Origin: Actinoplanes sichuanensis
GTDB taxonomy: Bacteria > Actinomycetota > Actinomycetes > Mycobacteriales > Micromonosporaceae
Reading direction: 5' to 3'
Length of the DNA: 64,000 bases
Assembly: GCF_033097365.1 (NCBI RefSeq)
Contig: NZ_AP028461.1
Span: forward strand, 10,753,501 to 10,817,500
The notes beneath the pieces were generated by a model. It did no database searches and had not been told where the DNA came from. It saw only the letters and a program-made list of their open reading frames with translations. This document shows positions 25,323 to 34,057 of the stretch, piece after piece (within the stretch, counting starts at the first letter, position 1; each line of letters starts with the position of its first letter). The translations under genes were made by a program, and so were the position numbers.

Positions 25323-26546
25323 TCAGTCGGCATCGCGCCGGTTCCGGCCCGGCGCGGGGGCCAGGGCGACACCATCACGGGTACGTACGACAAGTCCCGC
25401 GATCTCGAGAAGAGACAGCCGGCGTAGCACCGTGCGCAGGCTCAGCCGGGCCGCGGCCGCGAGCTCCTCCGGGGTGGCCGAACCGTTCGGTGGCAGAGCC
25501 TCCAGAACCAGCGCGGTCTCCTCGTCGAGGTGATCGTGGCGGCGTTCCGGTCCGCGGGGCGTCTCGGCGAGGTATTCGCCGATCCGGCCGACCTCCTCGA
25601 GCACCTCGGCGGCGTTGGTGACCACCCGTGCGTATGGATTGTTCCGCAGGATCTCGTGGCATCCGACCGACATCGCCGATGTCACCGGTCCGGGAACGAC
25701 CATGGCCGGCCGGTGCAGCGCCAGGACACGGCTCATCGTCTGGGCGGCGCCGCTGCGTGCGGCTGCCTCGACGACGACCGTGCCCGCGGTGGCGGCCGCG
25801 ATGACCCGGTTCCGGATGAGGAACCGGTGCCGCAGCGGTTCGGCGCCGATCGGCCATTCGCTGACCAGCAGGCCGGAGTCGGCGATCCGGTCGAACAGCG
25901 CGGCGTTCCCGGCCGGGTAGGGCCGGTCGATTCCGCAGGCGAGGACGGCCACGGTACGGCCACCGGCGGCCAATGCCCCACGATGGGCCGCCGCGTCGAC
26001 CCCGAAGGCCCCGCCGGACAGCACCGTCCACCCCATCCGGGTGATCCCCGACGCCAGTTCTCCCGTGACGTGAAGGCCGTAGTTCGTGGCGGCCCGTGCC
26101 CCGACGATCGCGACCGACCGTTCCAACGTCTCGCCGAGCGCCCACTCCCCGCGCACCCAGAACCCGAGCGGCGGCCGCGTGTCGCTGTTGATTCGGCCGC
26201 TGCTGTCCAGTTGCAGGGTCGCCAGGTCGATGATCCGTCGCGGCCACTCCTCGTCGGAGGGCACCACCAGACGGGCGCCGAGCCGGTCGGCCCGACGGAT
26301 CGCGATCTCCGCCATCCGCCGGGCGTCACCGGCGGCCGCACGGGCGGCGACGGCGATCCGGAGTCGCTTGTCCGGAATGTCCCCACTGAGTAGCTGCTCC
26401 AGGGTGGCCGGCGCCCCGGCCTGCTCGACAAGCGTCCAGACGGCCCGGTTCCCGGGTTCGGCCAGCCAGGTGAGCGCGACGCGCGCCGCCCGATCCTCCG
26501 GCCCACCGCCCGGGGCTGTCTCGCCGCCGGACGGCAGGACGCTCAC
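25323..26546 (-). CDS. dprA: DNA-processing protein DprA
   Basis: A 407-residue DprA/Smf protein, which loads RecA on incoming single-stranded DNA during transformation. The Rossmann-like core includes LVVPSDEEWPRRI, VAIVGARAATNYG, SGGAFGVDAAAHRGAL, LACGIDRPYPAGN, FLIRNRVIAA and MVVPGPV. A C-terminal winged helix (about 340-400) follows. The start is GTG 26546. It is separated from comM by a low-complexity ORF. Confidence 0.95.
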   Translation of the reverse strand: MSVLPSGGETAPGGGPEDRAARVALTWLAEPGNRAVWTLVEQAGAPATLEQLLSGDIPDKRLRIAVAARAAAGDARRMAEIAIRRADRLGARLVVPSDEEWPRRIIDLATLQLDSSGRINSDTRPPLGFWVRGEWALGETLERSVAIVGARAATNYGLHVTGELASGITRMGWTVLSGGAFGVDAAAHRGALAAGGRTVAVLACGIDRPYPAGNAALFDRIADSGLLVSEWPIGAEPLRHRFLIRNRVIAAATAGTVVVEAAARSGAAQTMSRVLALHRPAMVVPGPVTSAMSVGCHEILRNNPYARVVTNAAEVLEEVGRIGEYLAETPRGPERRHDHLDEETALVLEALPPNGSATPEELAAAARLSLRTVLRRLSLLEIAGLVVRTRDGVALAPAPGRNRRDAD

Positions 26547-26549
26547 GCA

Positions 26550-26563
26550 ACGCTCCGATCAAG
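26550..26563 (+). repeat. Direct repeat copy 1, just upstream of dprA
   Basis: ACGCTCCGATCAAG, repeated exactly at 26972-26985. The preceding 8 bases are also similar (CTCACGCA versus TTCACGGG). The two copies bracket about 410 bp of low-complexity DNA. Confidence 0.75.
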
Positions 26564-26576
26564 CGGAAGAAAACGA

Positions 26577-27323
26577 TCAAGCCACGGCAAAGGCGAGCAC
26601 AGCGCAGGAGGCAAGGGCGGGCGCGGCGGCGCAAAAGGGTGCGGTGACGCAGGAGACAAGGGAGAGGACGGCGGCATAGAAGGCGAGGAAGAGGGCGGCG
26701 GCGCAGAAGGCGAAGGAGAGGGCGGCGGCGCCGAAGGTAAGGAAGAGAGCGGCGCAGAAAGCACGGGAGAAGGAGGCAACCAAGAGGAAAGCGACGAAGG
26801 CGGCGGTAGCACAGGGGAAAGCGCTGGCGGCGGGGAGGGAAACGACGGGGAAGGCGGAGGACGCAACGGAGAAGAGGGCGGCGGAGAAGGCGAAACCGGC
26901 GGGGACGAAGGCGTATAGGTGGAATGCCACGGAGAAGGACGGGAGGCGGCGGACGCCGAAAGGTTCACGGGACGCTCCGATCAAGGGAGGGGAGGCCATG
27001 CAAGGGGAGGCCATGCAAGGGGAGGCCATGCAAGAGGAGGCCAAGGAAGGGGAAGCCAAGGAAGGGGAGACCAAGGGAGAGGAGGTCACGGAGGGGGAGG
27101 CCAAGGGAGAGGGGTCCAAGGAAGGGAAAGGCAGGAGAGAGGGCGCCAAGGGAAGAGAGGGCGACGGAAGAGAGATGGAGGAAGAGGAGATCAAGGGGGA
27201 GAAGATCGAGGGGAAGAACGGACAACAGACGAAGAAGCACACCGCCGAGGGCGGCGAGAAGACGCGTGGCCGGAGCGAAAGGGCGCGGGAGCGGCGGAAA
27301 AGGGAAGCCCAGCAAGCAGTCAC
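26577..27323 (-). CDS. Hydrophobic low-complexity ORF between comM and dprA
   Basis: A 248-residue ORF whose GTG overlaps the comM stop by 4 nt (GTGA) and which ends 30 bp before dprA. Residues 35-115 are Ser/Pro/Leu-rich, with a 5-residue repeat (SLASP, SCMASP types). Residues 130-248 are almost uncharged (Phe, Ala, Ser, Cys, Val, Leu). The codons of this half are strongly C-ending, as in real genes here, but that also follows from the repeat composition. No family was recognised. It may be a real membrane or cell-envelope protein, or an expanded purine-rich tract that happens to be open. Confidence 0.35.
   Translation of the reverse strand: MTACWASLFRRSRALSLRPRVFSPPSAVCFFVCCPFFPSIFSPLISSSSISLPSPSLPLAPSLLPFPSLDPSPLASPSVTSSPLVSPSLASPSLASSCMASPCMASPCMASPPLIGASREPFGVRRLPSFSVAFHLYAFVPAGFAFSAALFSVASSAFPVVSLPAASAFPCATAAFVAFLLVASFSRAFCAALFLTFGAAALSFAFCAAALFLAFYAAVLSLVSCVTAPFCAAAPALASCAVLAFAVA
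26667..26747 (+). repeat. 27-bp tandem repeat, three units
   Basis: Units at 26667, 26694 and 26721 are built on GGCGGCGGCGCAGAAGGCGA plus GGAGAG-like ends; diverged copies continue to about 26900. The strand is strongly purine-rich. Confidence 0.75.
26972..26985 (+). repeat. Direct repeat copy 2
   Basis: Exact copy of the 14 bases at 26550-26563, immediately before the 15-bp repeat array. Confidence 0.75.
26991..27215 (+). repeat. 15-bp tandem repeat array, about 15 units, polypurine strand
   Basis: The first two units are identical (GGAGGCCATGCAAGG); later units decay through GGAGGCCAAGGAAGG to purine-only forms. Phase is kept to about 27215. The plus strand is largely A and G. The unit length (five codons) preserves frame in both directions. 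Confidence 0.85.
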
Positions 27324-28855
27324 TTCGGGACACGGCCACCCGCCTCACCCATCCGCAGCTGGTAGGCCTCGCAGACATCGCCCTCCGACGGCCGTGCCCG
27401 CCCGTCCAGGTCGGCCACCGTCCAGGCGAGCCGCAGACATCGATCGAAGCCGCGGGCCGACAGCGTCCCCCGATCCAGCGCGCTGTGCAGTACGGCGGTG
27501 GCCCGACCCGGCAACCGCCACGGCGGCCGGCGCAGAACCGGCCCGGGCACGTCGGCGTTGACCCGCCACCCACCGGCCGCCCACCGTCCGGCCGCCGATT
27601 CCCGGGCGCGGGCCACCCGGCCCGCGACGACCGCGGACGGCTCGGCCGGTGCCGACTCCTCCATCAGCTGCACGGCCCGGACCGGCAGCAGGTTGACCCG
27701 CATGTCGATGCGGTCGAGCAGCGGCCCGGACAGCCGTCCGAGATACCGCCGCCGCACGGTGGGCGGGCAGTGACAGGCCTGGTCGCCGGCGGGCGAGGCG
27801 CACGGGCACGGGTTGGCCGCGACGACCAGCTGGGCGCGGGCCGGATATTCGGTGGTCCCACGGGCGCGGGACAGCACGACCCGCCCGCTCTCCAGCGGCT
27901 GGCGCAGCGCCTGCAACGTGGCCCGACTCATCTCCGGCACCTCGTCCAGGAAGAGCACCCCGCGGTGGGCGAGCGACAGTGCACCCGGCCGGATCAGCCC
28001 GGACCCGCCCCCGACCAGGGACGCCAGCGAAGAGCTGTGATGCGGAGCCTGGAACGGCGGCCGTCGGACCAGACGCCCGTCGGCGGGCAGCACCCCGGCG
28101 ATCGACTGAAGGGCGGTGACCTCGAGGGCGGCCTCGTCGTCGAGCTCCGGAAGGATGGACGGGAGCCGCTCGGCGAGCATCGTCTTCCCGGCTCCGGGCG
28201 GTCCGAAGAGCGCGAGATGGTGACCGCCGGCGGCGGCGATCTCCAAGGCGTACCGCCCGATCTCCTGTCCGGCGAGATCGGCCAGGTCCGGCCCGGGCGG
28301 TGGCGGCGCCGGGGGTACGACCGGCGGATCCAGCAGGGTCCCGGTGCCCTGGGCGAACGCGACCAGCCGGTGCAACGTGTCGACGGCACGAACCGTGACT
28401 CCCGGCACCACGGTCGCCTCGCAGGCGTTGGCCACCGGCACGATGACCCGGCCGACCCCGGCCTGTGCCGCCGCGGCGACCATCGGCAGCACACCCCGCA
28501 CCGGCCGGACCGCCCCGTCGAGCCCCAGCTCGCCGATGAGCGCGACCCCGTCCAGCCGCTCGGCGGGCAGCTGACCGGCCCCGGCGAGTACGGCGCTCGC
28601 GACGCCCAGGTCGAAGCCGCTGCCGTGTTTCGGTAGGGCGGCGGGCAGCAGGTTGACGGTGATCCGCCGGTTCGGCCACTCGCACCCGGAGTTGACGATG
28701 GCCGCCCTGACCCGGTCGCGGGCCTCGTTGAGCGCGGTGTCCGGCAGGCCGGTGAGCAGCAGGACGGGTAGCCCGTTGGAGATGTCCGCCTCGATCTCGA
28801 CCAGGTGACCGGCGACACCGAGCAGGCCGGCGCAGAGGACCCGTGCGTAGCTCAT
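27320..28855 (-). CDS. comM: ComM/YifB-family Mg-chelatase-like AAA+ ATPase
   Basis: A 511-residue protein with an N-terminal Lon-protease-like domain, then an AAA+ core: Walker A GPPGAGKTMLAERLP near residue 218, Walker B VLFLDEVPEM near 300. A Cys-containing segment (ANPCPCASPAGDQACHC) and a C-terminal Mg-chelatase helical domain follow. ComM is a hexameric helicase promoting branch migration during natural transformation. Its ATG overlaps the yraN stop (TGATG). Confidence 0.95.
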   Translation of the reverse strand: MSYARVLCAGLLGVAGHLVEIEADISNGLPVLLLTGLPDTALNEARDRVRAAIVNSGCEWPNRRITVNLLPAALPKHGSGFDLGVASAVLAGAGQLPAERLDGVALIGELGLDGAVRPVRGVLPMVAAAAQAGVGRVIVPVANACEATVVPGVTVRAVDTLHRLVAFAQGTGTLLDPPVVPPAPPPPGPDLADLAGQEIGRYALEIAAAGGHHLALFGPPGAGKTMLAERLPSILPELDDEAALEVTALQSIAGVLPADGRLVRRPPFQAPHHSSSLASLVGGGSGLIRPGALSLAHRGVLFLDEVPEMSRATLQALRQPLESGRVVLSRARGTTEYPARAQLVVAANPCPCASPAGDQACHCPPTVRRRYLGRLSGPLLDRIDMRVNLLPVRAVQLMEESAPAEPSAVVAGRVARARESAAGRWAAGGWRVNADVPGPVLRRPPWRLPGRATAVLHSALDRGTLSARGFDRCLRLAWTVADLDGRARPSEGDVCEAYQLRMGEAGGRVPK

Positions 28856-29214
28856 CAGAACGCGTCCCGGATGTGGACGATCCGGGTGGCGCCCCGGCGT
28901 TGCGGTAGGACCTCCACCACGTCGAAACGGAGGCGCTCCGCCCGTACCCCCTCGTCGGTCAGGAACCTGGAGGCCAGATGCCGTAACCGGCGCACCTTGC
29001 GGTGATCGACAGCTGCCGCCGGTGGGCCGAAGGCCGCCGTGCGTCGGGTCTTGACCTCGCAGAAGACCAGGTCGGCGCCGTCACGCAGGATGAGATCTAT
29101 CTCGCCCTCGGAGCAGCGCCAGTTGCGCCGCAGCAGTGTGAGACCGATCTCCTGGAGGTGCCGGGCGGCCAGCCGCTCGCCGTAGGCGCCGACCGCCCGT
29201 CGCTGAGTCGTCAT
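28855..29214 (-). CDS. yraN: YraN-family (UPF0102) putative endonuclease
   Basis: A 119-residue UPF0102 protein with the PD-(D/E)XK-like core: GERLAARHLQEIG, EGEIDLILRDG, FCEVKTR. It is the first gene of the yraN-comM-(ORF)-dprA set, transcribed leftward. The family is linked to DNA uptake genes; its activity is not established. Confidence 0.93.
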   Translation of the reverse strand: MTTQRRAVGAYGERLAARHLQEIGLTLLRRNWRCSEGEIDLILRDGADLVFCEVKTRRTAAFGPPAAAVDHRKVRRLRHLASRFLTDEGVRAERLRFDVVEVLPQRRGATRIVHIRDAF

Positions 29215-29347
29215 GGCCCGGCACCGTGGCAGGAATGCCGAGCCGCCGCGTCACGCCCTGTGGATGCCGCGGTGATGTGGACGACCGGCCGTCGCCCGGC
29301 CCGTCGTGCTAGACCGAGGGCGGGCCGGGGGACCAGGCGGCTTGGCG

Positions 29348-29353
29348 TATGCT
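29348..29353 (+). promoter_or_regulatory. Candidate -10 for rpsB-tsf
   Basis: TATGCT fits TANNNT. It would give a start near 29360 and a leader of about 190 nt. Confidence 0.35.
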
Positions 29354-29362
29354 TGTCGACGG

Positions 29363-29380
29363 CGACCGCCTGCGCGGTCG
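29363..29380 (+). promoter_or_regulatory. Perfect 7-bp hairpin at the 5' end of the putative rpsB leader
   Basis: CGACCGC (29363-29369), loop CTGC, GCGGTCG (29374-29380). S2 genes are often autoregulated through leader structures; whether this is such a site is inference. Confidence 0.4.
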
Positions 29381-29548
29381 ACCTCGCGCGCCCTCCTACA
29401 GGTCCGAGCGCTGATCTTCAGCGACGGCCGGAGGCGGCGGCCCTCCCTGGTCCCGATTCTGTCGGGCCCGACTGCGGCCGTCGACCGGGCGCCAGGACGC
29501 CTACCGCCGGTGGGCGTGACAACCAGGGAAGATCAGGGAGTAACAACC

Positions 29549-30427
29549 ATGGCCGTAGTGACCATGCGCCAGCTGCTGGAGAGCGGTGTCCACTTCGGGC
29601 ACCAGACCCGGCGCTGGAACCCGAAGATGAAGCGCTTCATCTTCACCGAGCGCAACGGCATCTACATCATCGACCTGCGCCAGACCCTCGACTACATCGA
29701 GAAGGCGTACAGCTTCGTGCGGGACACCGTCGCCGAGGGTGGTCACATCCTCTTCGTCGGCACCAAGAAGCAGGCCCAGGAGGCCATCGCCGAGCAGGCG
29801 ACGCGGGTCGGCCAGCCGTACGTGAACCACCGTTGGCTCGGCGGCATGCTGACCAACTTCCAGACCGTTTACAAGCGCCTTCAGCGGATGAAGGAGCTCG
29901 AGGCCCTGGGTGACCTGAGCGGTACCGCCGCCGGTTACACCAAGAAGGAGACCCTCCAGCTCTTCCGCGAGAAGACCAAGCTCACCAAGACCCTCGGTGG
30001 TCTGCGTGACATGACCAAGACGCCGTCGGCGATCTGGGTCGTGGACACCAAGAAGGAGCACATCGCGGTCGACGAGGCCCGGAAGCTGAACATCCCGGTC
30101 ATCGCCGTGCTGGACACCAACTGTGACCCGGACGAGGTCGACTTCCCGATCCCGGGCAACGACGACGCGATCCGGTCGGCCGAGCTGCTGACCAAGGTCA
30201 TCGCCGCCGCTGTCGCCGACGGTCTGATCGCGCGTTCCGGCCGTGGCCGTGGTGCCACCGCCGACGAGAAGCCGGAGGCCGGCACCGTCGCCGCCGGTGA
30301 GCCGCTGCCCGAGTGGGAGCGGGACCTCTACGAGGGTGCCGAGAAGAAGGCCGAGGAGCCGGCTGCCGCTCCCGTTGCTGCCGCTGCTCCCGCCGCCGCT
30401 GCTCCGGCCGCTGTCGCCGCTGAGTAA
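29549..30427 (+). CDS. rpsB: 30S ribosomal protein S2
   Basis: S2, 292 residues, start ATG 29549 with AGGGAG 8 nt upstream. It has the family segments [48 protein letters not shown] and [21 protein letters not shown]-terminal Ala/Pro/Glu-rich tail of about 45 residues is typical of actinobacteria. tsf follows 30 bp later. Confidence 0.98.
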   Translation: MAVVTMRQLLESGVHFGHQTRRWNPKMKRFIFTERNGIYIIDLRQTLDYIEKAYSFVRDTVAEGGHILFVGTKKQAQEAIAEQATRVGQPYVNHRWLGGMLTNFQTVYKRLQRMKELEALGDLSGTAAGYTKKETLQLFREKTKLTKTLGGLRDMTKTPSAIWVVDTKKEHIAVDEARKLNIPVIAVLDTNCDPDEVDFPIPGNDDAIRSAELLTKVIAAAVADGLIARSGRGRGATADEKPEAGTVAAGEPLPEWERDLYEGAEKKAEEPAAAPVAAAAPAAAAPAAVAAE

Positions 30428-30457
30428 GTCAACCGACTGACCATCGAGAGAAGAGTC

Positions 30458-31288
30458 ATGGCTAACTACACCGCCGCGGACGTCAAGAAGCTCCGCGACC
30501 TCACCGGCGCGGGCATGATGGACTGCAAGAAGGCGCTGGAGGAGTCCGAGGGCGACTTCGACAAGGCCGTCGAGTTCCTCCGCATCAAGGGTGCGAAGGA
30601 CGTCGGCAAGCGGGCCGGCCGGACCGCCGCCAACGGCATCGTCAGCCACTCGGGCAACGCGCTGCTCGAGCTGAACTGCGAGACCGACTTCGTCGCCAAG
30701 ACCCCCGACTTCGTCGCGCTGGGCCAGCGGTTCGTCGAGTTCGGTGAGCAGCACAAGATCGCCGACGCCGCCGCGCTGCTCGCCGCGACGCTGGAGGACG
30801 GCAAGACCGTCGCCGACACCGTCGAGGAGTACGCCGCGAAGATCGGCGAGAAGATCGTCGTGAACCGCTTCACGATCGTCGACGGCACGGTCGCGGTCTA
30901 CCTGCACCGCAAGGCGCAGGACCTGCCGCCGCAGGTCGGTGTGCTGGTGCAGTACACCGGCAAGAACGACGAGGCGGCCGACTCGGACGCCCGCGGCATC
31001 GGCATGCAGATCACCGCGATGCGGCCGAAGTTCCTGAGCCGCGACGAGGTCCCGGCCGAGGTCGTCGAGACCGAGCGTCGCGTGGCCGAGCAGACCGCTC
31101 GTGAGGAGGGCAAGCCGGAGCAGGCCCTGCCCAAGATCATCGAGGGTCGGGTGAACTCCTTCTTCAAGGACTTCGTCCTGCTGGAGCAGGCTTCGGTCGT
31201 CGACAACAAGAAGACGGTCAAGCAGATCGCCACCGAGGCGGGCATCGAGATCACCCGGTTCGTCCGGTTCGAGGTCGGCCAGGAGTAA
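30458..31288 (+). CDS. tsf: Translation elongation factor Ts
   Basis: EF-Ts, 276 residues, the nucleotide-exchange factor of EF-Tu. The N-terminal UBA-like domain has [20 protein letters not shown], the core has [12 protein letters not shown], and the C-terminal dimerisation/core subdomain ends FVRFEVGQE. It is co-transcribed with rpsB. Confidence 0.98.
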   Translation: MANYTAADVKKLRDLTGAGMMDCKKALEESEGDFDKAVEFLRIKGAKDVGKRAGRTAANGIVSHSGNALLELNCETDFVAKTPDFVALGQRFVEFGEQHKIADAAALLAATLEDGKTVADTVEEYAAKIGEKIVVNRFTIVDGTVAVYLHRKAQDLPPQVGVLVQYTGKNDEAADSDARGIGMQITAMRPKFLSRDEVPAEVVETERRVAEQTAREEGKPEQALPKIIEGRVNSFFKDFVLLEQASVVDNKKTVKQIATEAGIEITRFVRFEVGQE

Positions 31289-31310
31289 GGCAGCACCGAA
31301 AGCAATGCGT

Positions 31311-31348
31311 CGGGAGGTCGGGTACGCGATTGAGCGCCCGGCCTCCCG
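31311..31348 (+). terminator. Hairpin after tsf
   Basis: CGGGAGGTCGGG (31311-31322) pairs with CCCGGCCTCCCG (31337-31348), including one T-G wobble. No U-tract follows, so it may be a partial terminator before pyrH. Confidence 0.5.
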
Positions 31349-31354
31349 GTCGCA

Positions 31355-31360
31355 TAAGGT
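31355..31360 (+). promoter_or_regulatory. Candidate -10 for pyrH-frr
   Basis: TAAGGT lies directly after the tsf hairpin and about 33 nt before the pyrH ATG, leaving room for the GGGAAGG ribosome site. Confidence 0.4.
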
Positions 31361-31393
31361 CTCTTGACAGATGGAGAAGGGAAGGCGGGTCTC

Positions 31394-32158
31394 ATGACGA
31401 TGGTGACCGAGCAGTCCGCCACGGCCGACGATCAGAACCTGCCGACCATGCGCCCACGGCGGGTCGTCCTCAAACTTTCCGGCGAGGTGTTCGGCGGCGG
31501 TGACGTCGGGGTCGAGCCCGATGTGGTGCAGTCACTGGCCAAGCAGATCGCCACCGTCATCCGGCGCGGCATCCAGGTCGCGGTGGTGGTCGGCGGGGGC
31601 AACTTCTTCCGCGGCGCCGAGCTCCAGAAACGCGGTATGGACCGGAACCGCGCCGACTACATGGGCATGCTCGGCACGGTGATGAACTGCCTGGCCCTCC
31701 AGGACTTCCTGGAGAAGGAGGGCATCGAGACGCGCGTGCAGACCGCCATCACGATGGCTCAGGTCGCCGAGCCGTACCTTCCGCTGCGTGCCATCCGGCA
31801 CCTGGAGAAGGGCCGCGTCGTGATCTTCGGCGCCGGCGCCGGTATGCCGTACTTCTCCACCGACACGGTCACCGCCCAGCGGGCGCTGGAGATCCGGGCC
31901 GACATGGTGCTGATGAGCAAGAACGGGGTCGACGGCGTCTACACCGCCGACCCGCGGGTCGACCCGAGCGCCAAGAAGCTCGAATCCATCACCTTCCAGG
32001 AGGTTCTGCTGCGTGGTCTGCGGGTGGCCGACCAGGCCGCCTTCAGCCTCTGCCAGGAGAACAAGCTGCCGATGCTGATCTTCGGCGCGGAGGGCGACGA
32101 CACCATCGTGCGTGCGTGCGCCGGCGAGCGGATCGGCACCCTGATCACCGCCGACTGA
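31394..32158 (+). CDS. pyrH: UMP kinase
   Basis: A 254-residue bacterial UMP kinase (amino-acid-kinase fold) that converts UMP to [50 protein letters not shown] and [15 protein letters not shown] are family blocks. ATG 31394 is preferred over TTG 31364 because GGGAAGG precedes it. Confidence 0.96.
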   Translation: MTMVTEQSATADDQNLPTMRPRRVVLKLSGEVFGGGDVGVEPDVVQSLAKQIATVIRRGIQVAVVVGGGNFFRGAELQKRGMDRNRADYMGMLGTVMNCLALQDFLEKEGIETRVQTAITMAQVAEPYLPLRAIRHLEKGRVVIFGAGAGMPYFSTDTVTAQRALEIRADMVLMSKNGVDGVYTADPRVDPSAKKLESITFQEVLLRGLRVADQAAFSLCQENKLPMLIFGAEGDDTIVRACAGERIGTLITAD

Positions 32159-32222
32159 CGGTCGCGTCCACACGTCCCCACATCCCGCACCACCGAAGAC
32201 AGCAAGGAGGCGAGAAGAGCCG

Positions 32223-32780
32223 GTGATCGAGGAAACCCTCTTCGAGGCCGAGGAGAAGATGGAGAGCGCGGTCGAGCACGCCAAGGAGGAGTTCGCCGCG
32301 ATTCGCACCGGCCGGGCTACTCCCGCGATGTTCTCCAAGATCCTGGTCGACTACTACGGCGCGCCCACACCGGTGACGCAGATGGCGTCGGTCGGCGTCC
32401 CGGAGCCGCGCATGGTCATCGTCAAGCCCTACGACGCGTCCCAGTTGGGCCCGATCGAGCGGGCGATCCGTGACTCCGACCTGGGGGTCAACCCCAACAA
32501 TGAGGGTACGCAGCTGCGCATCCACCTTCCGCAGATGACGGAGGAGCGCCGCCGCGAAATGATCAAGGTGGCCCGCGGCAAGGCCGAGGACGGGCGCGTT
32601 GCGATCCGTAACGTGCGCCGCAAGGCCAAGGACCAGATCGACAAGCTGGTCAAGGACGGCGAGACCGGCGAGGACGACGGCCGGCGCGCCGAGAAGGAGC
32701 TCGACGACGTGACGCACCGCTACGTGGCCGTCATCGACGAGCTGGTCAAGCACAAGGAAGCCGAGCTCCTCGAGGTCTGA
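32223..32780 (+). CDS. frr: Ribosome recycling factor
   Basis: RRF, 185 residues, splits post-termination ribosomes with EF-G. It starts with GTG 32223 ([19 protein letters not shown]). It has [25 protein letters not shown]-type residues ([13 protein letters not shown]) and the coiled-coil end [10 protein letters not shown]. Confidence 0.97.
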   Translation: MIEETLFEAEEKMESAVEHAKEEFAAIRTGRATPAMFSKILVDYYGAPTPVTQMASVGVPEPRMVIVKPYDASQLGPIERAIRDSDLGVNPNNEGTQLRIHLPQMTEERRREMIKVARGKAEDGRVAIRNVRRKAKDQIDKLVKDGETGEDDGRRAEKELDDVTHRYVAVIDELVKHKEAELLEV

Positions 32781-32789
32781 GTATCGATA

Positions 32790-32825
32790 GAAGCCCGGCA
32801 CACCTCCCCGGAGGGGCCGGGCTTC
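32790..32825 (+). terminator. Intrinsic terminator after frr
   Basis: GAAGCCCGG (32790-32798) pairs with CCGGGCTTC (32817-32825); an inner CTCC/GGAG stem extends it. Only a short pyrimidine run follows. Confidence 0.7.
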
Positions 32826-33015
32826 TCCGCTGTTCGGCCGGGGGCGGTTCACGGGCGGTTAAATTGCACGCCATCTCGAGAGCTGTTCAAGCGTCACCTT
32901 TGCAGTACGCTCTGCTCGGTTCCGGTGAGAAGTGTGAAGTGTGAGAAGCAGGTAGGGGTCAGGCTTTGTCAGTGCGTTCGGCGGTGCTCCCGCCCACCAC
33001 CCCGCCCGAGGTCTG

Positions 33016-34014
33016 ATGTCTTACGTCGATCCCCGCGCCCGGCAGATCCCCGGCGACGACACGAGCGTGCCGGCGCCGTACTTCCATGAGTCAGAGGAAC
33101 CGCATGCGCATGCCGGGACGGAGCCGATGAGTGACTCCGCGCGCCCGGAGGGCGGCAAGGGCCGCCGCCGGGCCGGGCGTGGCCGCAAACCGCAGGGTGG
33201 TGGCCGCGCCGGCCGTAACCTGCCCGCCGCCATCGCCGTCGGGGTGAGCCTGGGCCTGGTCGTTCTCGCCTCACTGCTGATCCAGCCGATGGCACTGCTG
33301 GTGGTGCTGGTCGCGGCCTCCGGGATCGGCGCCTGGGAGATGGCCCGCGCGCTGTCCACCTCGGGAGCGAACCCGCCCCTGATCCCGCTGCTCGCGGGCA
33401 GCGTGCTGATGACCGGCCTGGCCTGGTATGAGGGAGCCGACGCACTGGTCCTGGGCCTGCTCGTGACGGTCGGCGCGGCCGTGCTGTGGCGCCTGGCCGA
33501 CGGCGTCGCGGCGGTGCGCCGTGACTTCACGCCGAGCGTGCTGATCGCCGTGTACGGCCCGTTCCTCCTGAGCTTCGCCGCGATGCTGGTCCGGATGGAC
33601 GAGAACGACGGCCCGCTCATGGTGATCTGCACCCTGGTCGCCGTGGTGCTCTCGGACACAGGTGGTTACGCCGCGGGCGTCTTCCTCGGTAAGCACCCGA
33701 TGGCTCCGAAGATCAGTCCGAAGAAGTCGTGGGAGGGTTTCGCCGGCTCGGTGACGGCCGCCGCGATCGGCAGCAGCGCGCTGCTCTTCTTCCTGCTGGA
33801 CATCCCGGTCCACTGGGGCCTGCTGTTCGGCGCGGTCATCTCGGTGGTGGCGGTCCTCGGCGATCTGGCCGAGTCGATGTTGAAGCGGGATCTGAAGGTC
33901 AAGGACATGAGTAATCTGCTGCCCGGGCACGGCGGCCTGATGGACCGGCTGGACTCGATCCTGTTCGCCGTCCCGACCGCGTACCTGCTCTTCTCGATCA
34001 TCACGCCGAGCTAG
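33016..34014 (+). CDS. cdsA: Phosphatidate cytidylyltransferase
   Basis: A 332-residue integral membrane enzyme making CDP-diacylglycerol. A hydrophilic, Arg/Gly-rich N-terminus (about 75 residues) precedes seven or eight helices. The family signature is near the end ([17 protein letters not shown]), and [11 protein letters not shown] supplies another conserved block. ATG 33016 is used; ATG 33127 (start of the SDSARPEGG segment) is an alternative. Confidence 0.95.
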   Translation: MSYVDPRARQIPGDDTSVPAPYFHESEEPHAHAGTEPMSDSARPEGGKGRRRAGRGRKPQGGGRAGRNLPAAIAVGVSLGLVVLASLLIQPMALLVVLVAASGIGAWEMARALSTSGANPPLIPLLAGSVLMTGLAWYEGADALVLGLLVTVGAAVLWRLADGVAAVRRDFTPSVLIAVYGPFLLSFAAMLVRMDENDGPLMVICTLVAVVLSDTGGYAAGVFLGKHPMAPKISPKKSWEGFAGSVTAAAIGSSALLFFLLDIPVHWGLLFGAVISVVAVLGDLAESMLKRDLKVKDMSNLLPGHGGLMDRLDSILFAVPTAYLLFSIITPS

Positions 34015-34057
34015 CTGTGGGCGACCTACTCGGCGGACGTGGGAGACTGGATACGCC

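Larger units (their letters stand above)
29215..29548 (+). other. 334-bp yraN-rpsB divergent intergenic region with rpsB leader
   Basis: No gene is seen. It holds a CTGTGGATG site at 29258-29266, a candidate rpsB -10 (29348-29353), a hairpin at 29363-29380 and a long leader ending with AGGGAG at 29535-29540. Confidence 0.6.

Noticed and set aside
26998..27561. Plus-strand Glu/Lys/Gly-rich ORF through the 15-bp array
   Set aside because: It runs antisense into comM and its sequence is just a translation of the repeat.
31364..31369. TTGACA as a -35 box for pyrH
   Set aside because: No -10 at workable spacing before the pyrH start; TAAGGT at 31355 fits better.
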